A stretch of DNA of 23,211 bases from DATKZS01 sp035527835 [NCBI: bacterium] (lineage in GTDB: Bacteria > RBG-13-61-14): NCBI GenBank assembly GCA_035527835.1, contig DATKZS010000077.1, positions 1 through 23,211 of the forward strand. The letters run 5' to 3'. The notes beneath the pieces are model-generated. The model did not search any database, was not told the origin of the DNA, and saw nothing but the letters and a program-made list of their open reading frames with translations. Shown piece by piece: positions 1 to 7,417 of this stretch (the stretch's first letter is position 1; each line of letters opens with the position of its first letter). Position numbers and translations under genes: made by a program.

Positions 1-5
1 GGAAT

Positions 6-86
6 GGACAGGATTAACAGGATTTACAGGATGGAAGAAAAAACCGAGCATTGGTGTTAATCCGGTAAATCCTGTTAATCCTGTCC
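6..86. repeat. Palindromic intergenic repeat, family A, copy 1
   Basis: The arms at 6-32 and 60-86 are inverted copies with one mismatch in 27. Each arm is built from a 9-base unit (ACAGGATTA, ACAGGATTT, ACAGGATGG). The loop is about 27 bases. Further copies lie at 8078-8161, 9108-9187 and, more divergent, 14490-14563. Function is unknown; the transcript would fold into a long hairpin. Confidence 0.9.
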
Positions 87-96
87 GATAATCTTC

Positions 97-146
97 TTTT
101 CATGAACTTAGGGTGCCGCCTCGCGGCATGAGTGACTGTGCAAAAT
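97..146. repeat. Conserved tail following family A repeat (copy 1)
   Basis: This stretch begins TTTTCATGA and contains a small hairpin at 115-127 (GCCGC, loop CTC, GCGGC). A roughly 70% identical stretch follows the family A copy at 9108-9187 (tail at 9195-9245). The mobile or duplicated unit is therefore larger than the palindrome. Nothing else is visible between it and the promoter at 165. Confidence 0.65.
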
Positions 147-164
147 AATTCGGCTGACCCTGCC

Positions 165-193
165 TTGTCATTTATGTTGCCCCGTCCTAGAAT
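165..193 (+). promoter_or_regulatory. Sigma70-like promoter for the sugar ABC operon
   Basis: TTGTCA (165-170) is separated by 17 bases from TAGAAT (188-193). A start of transcription near 200 would leave a short leader containing GGAGA at about 216-220, ahead of the first ATG at 227. It would drive the operon 227-5429. Confidence 0.6.
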
Positions 194-226
194 TTACGGG
201 CGCTGAGAAATTTCCGGAGATGACCC

Positions 227-443
227 ATGATTGATTTCAACACTCATCCGTTGCGGGTCCGCGGGATGTTCGAGCTGGAGCCGGACCTCGCCCGCGCACC
301 TCAAAAGCATCCTCGCCAACTACTGCGCCTTCTTCCCCGTCGAGAACGGCGCCATCGTCAAGGGCTCGCGCCAAGTCATTTATTTCGCCGAGTACGACGG
401 CCCGCTTTGCCGCGCGTATTGCGTGCGGGTGATCGGAGAGTGA
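227..443 (+). pseudogene. Small conserved-looking protein, frameshifted (about 71 aa if repaired)
   Basis: An ATG at 227 with a GGAGA site 7 bases upstream opens a frame reading plausibly for about 24 residues (MIDFNTHPLRVRGMFELEPD, then LARA). From about 300 the plausible protein continues in the next frame (LKSILANYCAFFPVENGAIV onward, ending CRAYCVRVIGE) to the TGA at 441-443. One surplus base around 285-300 explains both halves. The downstream half ends 4 bases before the lipoprotein start, so this was the first gene of the sugar operon. Neither unrepaired frame looks like a full protein. It could be a true pseudogene, an assembly or sequencing error, or less likely a programmed +1 shift. 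No family is recognised. Confidence 0.6.
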
Positions 444-447
444 AGCC

Positions 448-1506
448 ATGCGCCTGAAACGGACGGCGGCGCGGCTGGTGATGGCATGGCTTATCGTGTC
501 ATGCTTGTTGGCCTGCAAGCCGCGCGGGGAAAACGCGCCCGCCGCTCCGGTGCGTTTCCGGCCCGCTCCCCCGGCGTTGGTGGAGGACCGGGTCGGCAGC
601 GAGGCGGACCTGGCGGTCACGGAAGAGGAGATCGCGGCGGCGCGGAAGCGTCTTGACGGGGGACTGGTGGGCATCATCTCCTGCACCATGGCCAACGAGT
701 ACCATTACCAGGCCGCGGACTCCGCGCAAAAGGCGCTGGCCGGGTTCGGGCTGCGCGCGCAGATCATTGACCCGGAGGCCCGGTCGGATAAGCAGATCGC
801 GGCCATCGAGAACCTTACCGCCGCCGGCGCGCGCGCCATCGTGATCTGCGTGCTCGACCCCAGGGTGGTCGGCGCCGCCCTCAAGGAGGCCGCGAACAAG
901 GGAGTGTACATCGTGCAGTACGCCGGCGTGGAATCGGCCGTGAACGGCATCGGCGTGTCCATTGACGACGGCGACCTGGGCCGCGCCGCCGGCGAGTACG
1001 CGGCCAAGTTGATCAACGATGAGCTCGGCGGCAAGGCCGTCGCCGCCATCCTCGATTACCCCGACCTGCCCAACACCGTGTTCCGCGCCAACATGATCGA
1101 GGCCGCCCTCATACAATCCGCGCCCGGCGCCGAGATCGCCGGCCGCTACCTCGGCGGCACCCAGCAGAACGCGCTCACCTCCGTGGAGAACGCGCTCCAG
1201 GCCCGGCCCGACATCAACGTGGTCGTCAGCATCAACGACGCGGGCGCTTACGGCGCGTACCAGGCCCTCGCCGCGGCGGGCAAGGACCCGAAAAAGACGA
1301 TCATCGTGGCCATTGACGGCGAGAAAAAGGCGCGCGAGCTGATCAGGGAAGGCGGCATGTACCGCGGCACCGTGGATACGGGCCCGGCCCGCACCGGCCA
1401 ACTCGCCGCGCAGGGCGTGGTCAAAATCCTGGCCGGGTCCGCCGTGCCGAAACAGATCAAGGTCCCGGTCCGAGTCATAACCAAGGCGGACCTGACGGAG
1501 AAATGA
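448..1506 (+). CDS. Periplasmic sugar-binding lipoprotein of an ABC importer (RbsB-like)
   Basis: This 352-residue protein should capture a sugar outside the inner membrane and deliver it to the permease encoded next. The N-terminus has a basic stretch, a hydrophobic core and a lipobox LLAC with the lipidated Cys at 23, so it is membrane-anchored. After a linker, the fold starts near residue 70 (GLVGIISCTMANEYHYQ) and has the alternating pattern of the periplasmic-binding-protein type 1 (LacI/RbsB-like) family: GARAIVICVLDP, then VVVSINDAGAYGAYQALAAAG, then GTVDTGPARTGQLAAQGVVK. The SD-like GGAGAG lies just upstream, at the end of the preceding small gene. The operon partners 1617-5429 support sugar import. 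Ligand identity cannot be read from the sequence; a LuxP/sensor role is less likely given the adjacent permease and ATPase. Confidence 0.9.
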   Translation: MRLKRTAARLVMAWLIVSCLLACKPRGENAPAAPVRFRPAPPALVEDRVGSEADLAVTEEEIAAARKRLDGGLVGIISCTMANEYHYQAADSAQKALAGFGLRAQIIDPEARSDKQIAAIENLTAAGARAIVICVLDPRVVGAALKEAANKGVYIVQYAGVESAVNGIGVSIDDGDLGRAAGEYAAKLINDELGGKAVAAILDYPDLPNTVFRANMIEAALIQSAPGAEIAGRYLGGTQQNALTSVENALQARPDINVVVSINDAGAYGAYQALAAAGKDPKKTIIVAIDGEKKARELIREGGMYRGTVDTGPARTGQLAAQGVVKILAGSAVPKQIKVPVRVITKADLTEK

Positions 1507-1522
1507 GGGACCATATGAGGTG

Positions 1523-1570
1523 GGGCCGACACTCCTGTCGGCCCAAGAGCAGGGGACAAGAGTGTCCCCT
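1523..1570. repeat. Twin-hairpin repeat, family E, copy 1
   Basis: Two perfect stem-loops stand side by side: GGGCCGACA/TGTCGGCCC (9 bp, loop CTCC, 1523-1544) and AGGGGACA/TGTCCCCT (8 bp, loop AGAG, 1551-1570). The second is related to the first in inverted orientation. They lie between the binding-protein and permease genes. No T-run follows, so this is not a classic terminator, but it could attenuate or stabilise mRNA so that the binding protein is made in excess. Confidence 0.85.
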
Positions 1571-1616
1571 CCACCAGCCTCGATCATGACTTTATTTTTG
1601 CAGTAATCAATAAAAG

Positions 1617-2579
1617 ATGCTCATGAAAACAAACCGCCGCCAGATGCTCGACTTCCTGGCCGAGAACGGCTTCATCATCATCTTCGCGCTCTGGTGCCTG
1701 TTTCTCAGCATAAGCGCGCCCAACTTCCTGACCGTGCCCAACGTCATGACGCTGCTGCGGCAGGCGTCCATCATCGGCATCGTCGCCATCGGGGAGGCCA
1801 TGATCGTCCTCTCCGGCGCTGGAATGGACGTGTCGCTCGCATCCATTTTGGGACTCTCCGGCGTGGTGGCGTCCATCGCCATGGTCAACCTAGGCGTCCC
1901 GCTTCCCCTCGCCGTCCTTGCCGGCATCGCCCTCGGCGCTACGGTCGGACTCGTTAACGGCGTTTTGGTGACCGGGGTCCGGATCAACGGCATCGTGGTC
2001 ACGCTCGGCATGATGACGGCGCTGGAGGGAGCGGCGTTCATGCTCACCAGGGGGCAGACGATATTCGGCGCGCAGCTTGGGCCCCTGGCTCCGCTCTCGA
2101 GCGGCTACATAGGCCCCGCGCCGCTGCCCGTGCTCATCCTCTTCGCTTTCTACGCCATGGCCTATTACATCGCCAACTACACGGTCTTCGGCGCGCGCGT
2201 TTACGCCATCGGCTGCAATGAGCAGGCGAGCCGACTGGCCGGCATCAACGTCGGCCGCCTCCGCCTCATGGGCTATGTCGCCGCGGGCGCGCTCGCCGGC
2301 TTCGGCGGCATCATGCAGACCGCGCGCATGAACGCGGCCACCGGCGGCATGGGCCAGGAATTCCTCTTCCCCATCCTCACCGCCGTCATCCTCGGCGGCG
2401 TGTCGCTGCAAGGGGGGCGCGGCAAAATCCTGAACGTCCTCGTGGCCGCCGTGTTTCTCTCCACCATCACCAACGGACTCGTGCTCCTGGGCGTGCCCTC
2501 CTACGCGCAAAAAATAATTTCCGGCGTCATCCTGGTCCTCGCGCTGTCGCTGGACAGCCTGCGGAGCGATTCCGAATGA
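1617..2579 (+). CDS. Sugar ABC transporter permease (RbsC-like, BPD_transp_2)
   Basis: This 320-residue, very hydrophobic inner-membrane protein forms the channel of the sugar importer. Features typical of the RbsC/XylH family include an N-terminal APNFLTVPNVMTLLRQAS block, the conserved GEAMIVLSGAGMDVSLASIL segment, VRINGIVVTLGMMTALEGAA, and the GARVYAIGCNEQASRLAGIN cytoplasmic EAA-like loop that docks the ATPase. About eight to ten membrane helices are expected. The length matches the family. Two in-frame starts (1617 and 1623) are close together with only a weak SD. The gene overlaps the ATPase by 4 bases (ATGA), implying translational coupling. A second permease is not seen, so it probably acts as a homodimer. 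Confidence 0.95.
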   Translation: MLMKTNRRQMLDFLAENGFIIIFALWCLFLSISAPNFLTVPNVMTLLRQASIIGIVAIGEAMIVLSGAGMDVSLASILGLSGVVASIAMVNLGVPLPLAVLAGIALGATVGLVNGVLVTGVRINGIVVTLGMMTALEGAAFMLTRGQTIFGAQLGPLAPLSSGYIGPAPLPVLILFAFYAMAYYIANYTVFGARVYAIGCNEQASRLAGINVGRLRLMGYVAAGALAGFGGIMQTARMNAATGGMGQEFLFPILTAVILGGVSLQGGRGKILNVLVAAVFLSTITNGLVLLGVPSYAQKIISGVILVLALSLDSLRSDSE

Positions 2580-4057
2580 GCGCCAAGCTCGAGCTCGAGA
2601 GACTCGGTAAGTCCTTCCCCGGCGTGGACGCGCTCGCCGACGTGTCGCTGTCCATCGCGCCCGGCGAGGTCCACGCGCTGGTCGGGGCCAACGGCGCGGG
2701 CAAGTCCACCCTCATTAAGATCATTTCCGGCGCGTATCCGGCCGATGCCGGCCGCATGATCCTGGACGGCAAGGACTTCCGGCCCCGCACGCCGGCCGAC
2801 GCCATCAACCGCGGCATCTCCACCATCTACCAGGAGCGCAACTGGCTGCCCGGCCGCAGCGTCATGTTCAACATCATGCTCGGCCGCGAGGCGGGCCATC
2901 ACGGCATCCTCGACTTCCCGGCCATGAGGGCTCGCGCGCAAGAGGCCCTGGCCATGCTCCACGCCGAGAGCGTCCCGCTCGACGCCCCCGCCGACACGCT
3001 GTCGGTCGGCCGCCGCCAGGTGGTCGAAATCGCGCGCGCGCTCGTGCGCGAATGTTCGCTGCTCATCATGGACGAGCCCACCGCCGCGCTCAACCGGGAG
3101 GAGGAGCAGGCGCTGTTCGCCTTGGTGCGCACACTCCGCGCCCGCGGCCTGTCCATCATCTACATCTCTCACCGCCTGGAAGAGGTCTTCGATCTCGCCG
3201 ACCGCGTCACCGTGCTCCGCGACGGCCGGCGCGAGCTCACCGCCGCCGTAAACGCCATCAGCCCGGACGATCTCATCAGGGCCATGATCGGCCGCGGGCT
3301 CGATTCCGCCTTCCCTGAAAAAAATCCCGCGCCCGGGCCGCCGGTGCTCACGGTGAGCGGGCTCGGCGCCGCCGCGTTCCGCGAGGTCTCGTTCACTCTG
3401 CGGCGGGGCGAGGTCCTGGGCATCACCGGGCTCGAAGGCTCGGGCAAGGAGGAGCTGGCGCGGGCGTTGTTCGGCGCGGTCGCGGTCAAGGAAGGGACCA
3501 TGAAGATCGGTGGCGAGCGAGCGCGCTTCGACACGGCCTGGCTGATCGGCAAGGGCCTGGCGTACCTGCCGGAGGACCGCAAAGTGGAGGGCATGATCGG
3601 CGAGCTTCCGGTCCGGCGCAATATCTCGCTGCCCCTGCTCGACCGGCTCTCCACCCGGCTCGGACGCATCCTGAAAAAGCTGGAACAAGAGCTGGCGGGC
3701 AAGTGGATCGAGCGGCTCGACATCAAGACACCGTCGCCGGATGAGCCGTGCCGGAACCTCTCCGGCGGCAACCAGCAGAAAGTCGCGCTCGCCAGGTGGC
3801 TCGCGGCCGACGCCCGCGTGCTCATCCTCGCCCACCCCACGCGGGAGATTGACGTCGGCGTCAAGTTCGAGCTCTACCGCCTGATCGCCGACCTCTCGCG
3901 GCAGGGCGTGGCCGTGGTCCTCGTCTCCGCCGACCTCGCGGAGATCCTGGGCCTTTGCCACACGATACTTGTCATGCGCGACGGCACTCCCGCCGCCATG
4001 CTCCCGGCCGACCGGGCTGACAAGGAGACGATATTGCGCTATACATTAGGGCGGTGA
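2576..4057 (+). CDS. Sugar ABC transporter ATPase, two fused nucleotide-binding domains (RbsA/MglA-like)
   Basis: This 493-residue protein powers the importer on the cytoplasmic face. Domain 1 is complete: Walker A GANGAGKST (37-45), Q-loop YQERNW, signature LSVGRRQ (142-148), Walker B LLIMDEPT with D166/E167, and H-loop ISHR. Domain 2 has the family's modified Walker A (GLEGSGKEE, 285-293) and an intact signature LSGGNQQKV (395-403). Its Walker B reads VLILAHPTREIDVG: Ala419 and His420 replace the Asp and Glu usually found (LDEPTRG). RbsA-type proteins are normally asymmetric, but the second Walker B is usually kept. Only domain 1 is therefore likely to hydrolyse ATP efficiently. The gene overlaps the permease gene by 4 bases and is followed by twin hairpins. 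Confidence 0.95.
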   Translation: MSAKLELERLGKSFPGVDALADVSLSIAPGEVHALVGANGAGKSTLIKIISGAYPADAGRMILDGKDFRPRTPADAINRGISTIYQERNWLPGRSVMFNIMLGREAGHHGILDFPAMRARAQEALAMLHAESVPLDAPADTLSVGRRQVVEIARALVRECSLLIMDEPTAALNREEEQALFALVRTLRARGLSIIYISHRLEEVFDLADRVTVLRDGRRELTAAVNAISPDDLIRAMIGRGLDSAFPEKNPAPGPPVLTVSGLGAAAFREVSFTLRRGEVLGITGLEGSGKEELARALFGAVAVKEGTMKIGGERARFDTAWLIGKGLAYLPEDRKVEGMIGELPVRRNISLPLLDRLSTRLGRILKKLEQELAGKWIERLDIKTPSPDEPCRNLSGGNQQKVALARWLAADARVLILAHPTREIDVGVKFELYRLIADLSRQGVAVVLVSADLAEILGLCHTILVMRDGTPAAMLPADRADKETILRYTLGR

Positions 4058-4070
4058 TTCTAGGGCAGTA

Positions 4071-4122
4071 GGACAGACATTCTTGTCTGTCCAGCCGCGG
4101 GGACAGGCACGAATGCCTGTCC
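4071..4122. repeat. Twin-hairpin repeat, family E, copy 2
   Basis: Perfect stems GGACAGACA/TGTCTGTCC (loop TTCT, 4071-4092) and GGACAGGCA/TGCCTGTCC (loop CGAA, 4101-4122) form a pair laid out like copy 1. The stem bases differ from copy 1 while pairing is kept. It lies between the ATPase and SIS genes and contains an ATG that would falsely extend the SIS gene. Confidence 0.85.
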
Positions 4123-4163
4123 TACCCCTGATTTTCAAGCAGGGGGATGAGGGGGGAGTATTC

Positions 4164-5429
4164 ATGGCCAAACGTGCAACGGTGAAGAAGAGGGCAGGGC
4201 GCAAGGCCGGCAAGGAGCCGCGCAAGCGCTGGGACTGGACCGAGGGCGGCGGCGAGCGCGCGATCGAGGGCACGGGCGAGTTGCCGCTGATGTACATCGC
4301 GCTCGGCTCCACGCCGCGGACCGCGCACCCGTTCAATCTTTACCGCGACATCATGAGCTCGCCTCAAGCGCTGGCCGACACGTTGCAGAGCATCCCGGCC
4401 GAGGTCAGCCGGGTGGCCGCCGCCATCGTCAAGCGCAAGATCCGGCGCGTGATCGGCACCGGACTCGGCACCTCGCAGTTCGTGGCCATGGCCGCGGCCT
4501 CCGCGCTCGGCAACTTCGCCGGCTTTGACGGCGGCCAGGTGGACAGCGGCGAGTTCCTGACCTCCGAGCGCGACTGGGACCTCAAACACTCCGCCTTCAT
4601 CGTCTTCTCCGGCTCCGGCCGCACGCTGGATGCGAACGACGCCGCCAGGAAAGCCAAGGCCGGCGGGGCCTACGTCGTCGCCGTGACCTCCGTGCCGTTC
4701 AGTCCGCTCACCAAGATCTCGGACGACGTGATCGTGTGCAAGGGCGGGTTCGACACCGGCGGCTCCGACACCTTCCACTACATGACCCGCACCGCCGCTT
4801 CCGTGCTCCTCGCCATCGAGCTCGGCAAGAGGGCCGCGCCCGGCCGCCGCGACTTCGTGAAGCTCCGCCGCGAGCTCGACTCGGTGCCCGCTTGGCTCAA
4901 GGAAAACCTCGGGCGCCTGGACGGCCGCTGCCGCACCATCGCCCGCCGCCACCAGAACGCCCGCGCCTTCATCATCGTGGGCGGCGGCGTGAACCTGGCC
5001 ACGGCCGAGGAGTTCGCGCTCAAGTTCGACGAGATGGCGCACATTCCCGCCAAGGCCATGTGCCCGGACCGACACATCCACGGCGCGCTGGGCTTGACCG
5101 ACGAGCGCATCGTCACCGCCGTGATCGCGCCCGCCGGACCCTCGATGCCCTGGCTCAAGCCCATCGCGCAAGCCACCGTGGGCTTGAAGACCCCCTCCAT
5201 CGGCCTGGTGCGGGAGGACGATGAGGAGATCGCGCCGCTCATGGACTACGTGGTCCGGCTGCCCAACCTGGACGAGACCATCTTCGCCGTGGCTGCGACC
5301 TTTCCGGTCCAGCTCATCCCCTACTACTGCGCGGTCGAGCTCGGCGGCATCAATCCCGACACCCAGCGCAGCAACGTGCCCAAGCACGCCCGCGTCTGGA
5401 TGAACCTCTTCCCGCCGGGGTCGCACTGA
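4164..5429 (+). CDS. Tandem SIS-domain sugar-phosphate isomerase/deaminase-like protein
   Basis: This 421-residue cytosolic protein probably acts on the phosphorylated or aminated form of the imported sugar, or senses it. The start at 4164 is chosen because GGGGGGAG lies at 4151-4158; the longer frame from 4083 runs through the hairpin repeat. After a basic N-terminal tail (1-22), SIS domain 1 shows GTGLGTSQ (about 99-106) and the phosphosugar loop FSGSGRTLD (148-156). SIS domain 2 begins near 267 (AFIIVGGGVNLATAEEFALK) with HIHGAL near 304. This layout matches the isomerase half of GlmS and AgaS/FrlB-like deglycases, without the glutaminase domain. It is the last gene of the operon. No kinase or dehydrogenase is linked, so the substrate is undetermined. 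Confidence 0.85.
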   Translation: MAKRATVKKRAGRKAGKEPRKRWDWTEGGGERAIEGTGELPLMYIALGSTPRTAHPFNLYRDIMSSPQALADTLQSIPAEVSRVAAAIVKRKIRRVIGTGLGTSQFVAMAAASALGNFAGFDGGQVDSGEFLTSERDWDLKHSAFIVFSGSGRTLDANDAARKAKAGGAYVVAVTSVPFSPLTKISDDVIVCKGGFDTGGSDTFHYMTRTAASVLLAIELGKRAAPGRRDFVKLRRELDSVPAWLKENLGRLDGRCRTIARRHQNARAFIIVGGGVNLATAEEFALKFDEMAHIPAKAMCPDRHIHGALGLTDERIVTAVIAPAGPSMPWLKPIAQATVGLKTPSIGLVREDDEEIAPLMDYVVRLPNLDETIFAVAATFPVQLIPYYCAVELGGINPDTQRSNVPKHARVWMNLFPPGSH

Positions 5430-5457
5430 GCAGGGACTTTTTGAGATGTGGAAACAA

Positions 5458-5546
5458 TTAACCACGGATGAACACAGATGAACACTGATTAAAGAAAAGA
5501 AAATAAGTTAATTAATCTGTGTTAATCTGTGTTCATCTGTGGTTAA
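5458..5546. repeat. Palindromic intergenic repeat, family B, complete copy
   Basis: The left arm (5458-5492) uses a 10-base unit (GATGAACACA, GATGAACACT) and ends TTAA. The right arm (5512-5546) is its near-perfect inverted copy ending CTGTGGTTAA. The central spacer is AT-rich. A lone left arm recurs at 7290-7319. It ends 27 bases before the next start codon, so it may contribute promoter or leader sequence for 5573. Confidence 0.9.
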
Positions 5547-5572
5547 TATGATATCTCCAGAACAGATCACCC

Positions 5573-6829
5573 ATGACCAGGACGACTAAAACCACCATCC
5601 GTCTCGGGCTCTGGCTCGCTTCCATCGCCGCGGTCATCGCCATGGGGCTGGTTTACTTTCCCCGCGAGTACCCGGGCATGGGCTTCTGGGAGTCGCTTTA
5701 TTATACGCTGCGTCTGTTCGTGTTCGAGCACGACCTGCCTAATTTCCCCCGCAGTTGGCAGCTCATCTTCATTCACTTCGCCGCGCCGGTGATCGCCATC
5801 TCCGCGGTGGGCACGGCGGTTAGCTACCTCTTCCGCTTCTCACCGGCCATCCGCACCCGCTTCATGTCGGACCACGTGGTGATCTGCGGCGTGGGCCGCA
5901 CCGGGAAGCTCGTCGCCGCCACCTTGAAGCGGCGCGGCGTGCCGGTGGTCGGCGTGGACCGCGGGCCGATCGAGGCCTTTGACGAGTGGCGCTCCGAGTG
6001 CGGGGTGCCCATGATCTTCGGCGACTTCAACCGCAAGTCCCCCATGATCAGGGCGGGCGCGAGAAGGGCCCGCTCCATCATCTTCTCCTCCGGCGACGAT
6101 CTGGCCAACCTGGAGGGAGCGGTCGGCGCCTACGACCTGCTCCACACCGACGCCGGGCCCGCCCGCCTGATCTGGGCCCACGTGGCCACCGAGCGCCTGG
6201 CCGAGACCGCGCGCCTCGCCGTCCGCACCAAGGGCCGGATCAGCATCCGCTTCTTCGACACCTATCACCTGGCCGCCGAGCGCATGATCTCCCGCCACTT
6301 CAACCGCGAAATCAGGAAGGGCGTGAGCGAGGTCACCATCCTGGGCTTCGGCAAGTTCGGACACGACGTCCTCGAAATCCTGGTCCATGACCTCGGCCCC
6401 AACGAGAAATTCATCATCAAGGTGATTGACAAGCACGACCGGTCGGCCCTGGTCCGATCCCTGGCCCAGGAGCTCGGCGTCGCCGACCGCGTCTCCTTTA
6501 CCCAGGCATCCGTCCAGGACCTGGACCTGGTGGACGAGCCCGACAAGGCCTTCTTCCTCTGCACCGACGACGACCTCGGCAACCTCACCGCCGCCATGAT
6601 GCTCGCATCCAAAATGGGCGCCACCCACATTTATGTCCGCATGACCCGCTGGCCCTTGTCCGCCGTCGCCGACCACCTCGGCGAGGACCGTGGCGTAACC
6701 TTCATCAACATCAACGAGCTCATGGTCCAGGGCATCGAGCAGCTCCCCGGAGTCTTCGCCCCCGCGTCCGCCGAACACCTCAAACGGGTGGGATCCGCGG
6801 AAGTCACAATCAAGGAGACCTCGCAATGA
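5573..6829 (+). CDS. Two-TM membrane protein with two TrkA-N (RCK) NAD-binding domains
   Basis: This 418-residue protein resembles ligand-gated K+ channel/TrkA-type regulators. Hydrophobic segments lie at about 9-28 and 63-88, with a pore-like segment (about 36-52, FWESLYYTLRLFVFEHD) between them. That segment has no TVGYGD-type selectivity filter. The first Rossmann domain starts at HVVICGVGRTGKLVA (GxGxxG at 106-111), and the second at VTILGFGKFGHDVLE (258-263). Each is followed by an acidic strand end (VDR, VIDK) and long RCK-like sequence. It may be a regulatory NAD-binding membrane protein rather than a true K+ channel. The start at 5573 lacks a strong SD. Its stop overlaps the thioesterase start (ATGA), so the two are coupled. 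Confidence 0.8.
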   Translation: MTRTTKTTIRLGLWLASIAAVIAMGLVYFPREYPGMGFWESLYYTLRLFVFEHDLPNFPRSWQLIFIHFAAPVIAISAVGTAVSYLFRFSPAIRTRFMSDHVVICGVGRTGKLVAATLKRRGVPVVGVDRGPIEAFDEWRSECGVPMIFGDFNRKSPMIRAGARRARSIIFSSGDDLANLEGAVGAYDLLHTDAGPARLIWAHVATERLAETARLAVRTKGRISIRFFDTYHLAAERMISRHFNREIRKGVSEVTILGFGKFGHDVLEILVHDLGPNEKFIIKVIDKHDRSALVRSLAQELGVADRVSFTQASVQDLDLVDEPDKAFFLCTDDDLGNLTAAMMLASKMGATHIYVRMTRWPLSAVADHLGEDRGVTFININELMVQGIEQLPGVFAPASAEHLKRVGSAEVTIKETSQ

Positions 6830-7269
6830 AAAACAATGAAGCCAGGGAAAAACGTTGCCGCGAGCTGGTCGCCCTCTTCGGCAAGGCCCCCATCAAGAAG
6901 ACCTTCGGCATGACCCTGCGCTACGATGAAGAGGGCAGGGCGATCTTCGAGATGCCTTATAATCCTCGGCTCGACCATTTTCTGGGCGGCATTCACGGCG
7001 GCGTCATCTCGACCCTGCTCGACAACGCCGGCTGGTTCACCGCGGCCGCGCTGTACGACAACTGGGTGGCCACCGCCGAGATGCAGGTCCGGCTGTTGGA
7101 GCCCGCCGCCAGGGTCGCCCTCTGGTCCATCGGCCGCATTGTCAAGGCCGGCAGCCGCCTGATCGTGGCCGAGATGGAGGTCCGGGCGAAAAACGACAAC
7201 AGCCTCATCGCCATCGGCTCCGCCACCTTCATCGTGACCTCAGTCTCCGCCAAGAAGTCAAAGGTGTAG
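6826..7269 (+). CDS. Hotdog-fold thioesterase (PaaI/4HBT family)
   Basis: This 147-residue protein probably hydrolyses a small or aromatic acyl-CoA thioester in the cytosol. The hotdog signature is clear: a short N-terminal region, then FLGGIHGGVISTLLDNAGWF (53-72) with the HGG motif and the acidic D66 position on the central helix. The beta strands with TAEMQVRLLEPA, VKAGSRLIVAEMEVRA and IGSATFIV follow. Length matches the PaaI group. An SD (AAGGAGA) overlaps the end of the preceding gene, and the start overlaps its stop by 4 bases. A functional link with an NAD-binding channel-like protein is not obvious. A second, different hotdog enzyme lies at 9246-9683. Confidence 0.85.
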   Translation: MKNNEAREKRCRELVALFGKAPIKKTFGMTLRYDEEGRAIFEMPYNPRLDHFLGGIHGGVISTLLDNAGWFTAAALYDNWVATAEMQVRLLEPAARVALWSIGRIVKAGSRLIVAEMEVRAKNDNSLIAIGSATFIVTSVSAKKSKV

Positions 7270-7289
7270 GGGGAGGGGATTTGTGGAAA

Positions 7290-7319
7290 CCACGGATGAA
7301 CACGGATGAACACTGATTA
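7290..7319. repeat. Family B repeat, single arm
   Basis: One arm of the family B element (CCACGGATGAACAC, then GGATGAACACTGATTA) is present. No inverted partner occurs before the promoter at 7343. It is a half element left by deletion or decay. Confidence 0.8.
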
Positions 7320-7342
7320 TTATCAATTGAAAAACCCTGGAC

Positions 7343-7372
7343 TTGACATGTCCCGTGATTATATTCTATAAA
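7343..7372 (+). promoter_or_regulatory. Sigma70-like promoter for the ankyrin gene
   Basis: A perfect TTGACA (7343-7348) is followed after 18 bases by TATAAA (7367-7372; alternative CTATAA at 17 bases). It makes the ankyrin gene a separate transcription unit with a leader of about 40 bases. The TTG in this box also creates a spurious upstream start for the gene. Confidence 0.7.
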
Positions 7373-7417
7373 GCTCTTATGGACAGTCTTAATTCATTTC
7401 ACTGGGGGGTGAAAAAC

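Noticed and set aside
499-1587. Long minus-strand ORF opposite the sugar-binding lipoprotein
   Set aside because: Biased His/Gly/Asp/Val composition typical of a GC-rich antisense shadow; the plus-strand frame encodes a clear family.
2501-3961. 486-codon minus-strand ORF opposite the ABC ATPase
   Set aside because: It is a shadow of a well-conserved two-domain ATPase and contains no motif.
4083-4163. Upstream extension of the SIS protein
   Set aside because: It translates the twin-hairpin repeat; a strong SD precedes the ATG at 4164.
4122-5465. 447-codon minus-strand ORF opposite the SIS gene
   Set aside because: Low-complexity shadow; both ends run into intergenic repeats.
7343-7417. Upstream extension of the ankyrin protein
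   Set aside because: Its start codon is part of the TTGACA promoter box; the ATG at 7418 has an SD and opens a signal peptide.
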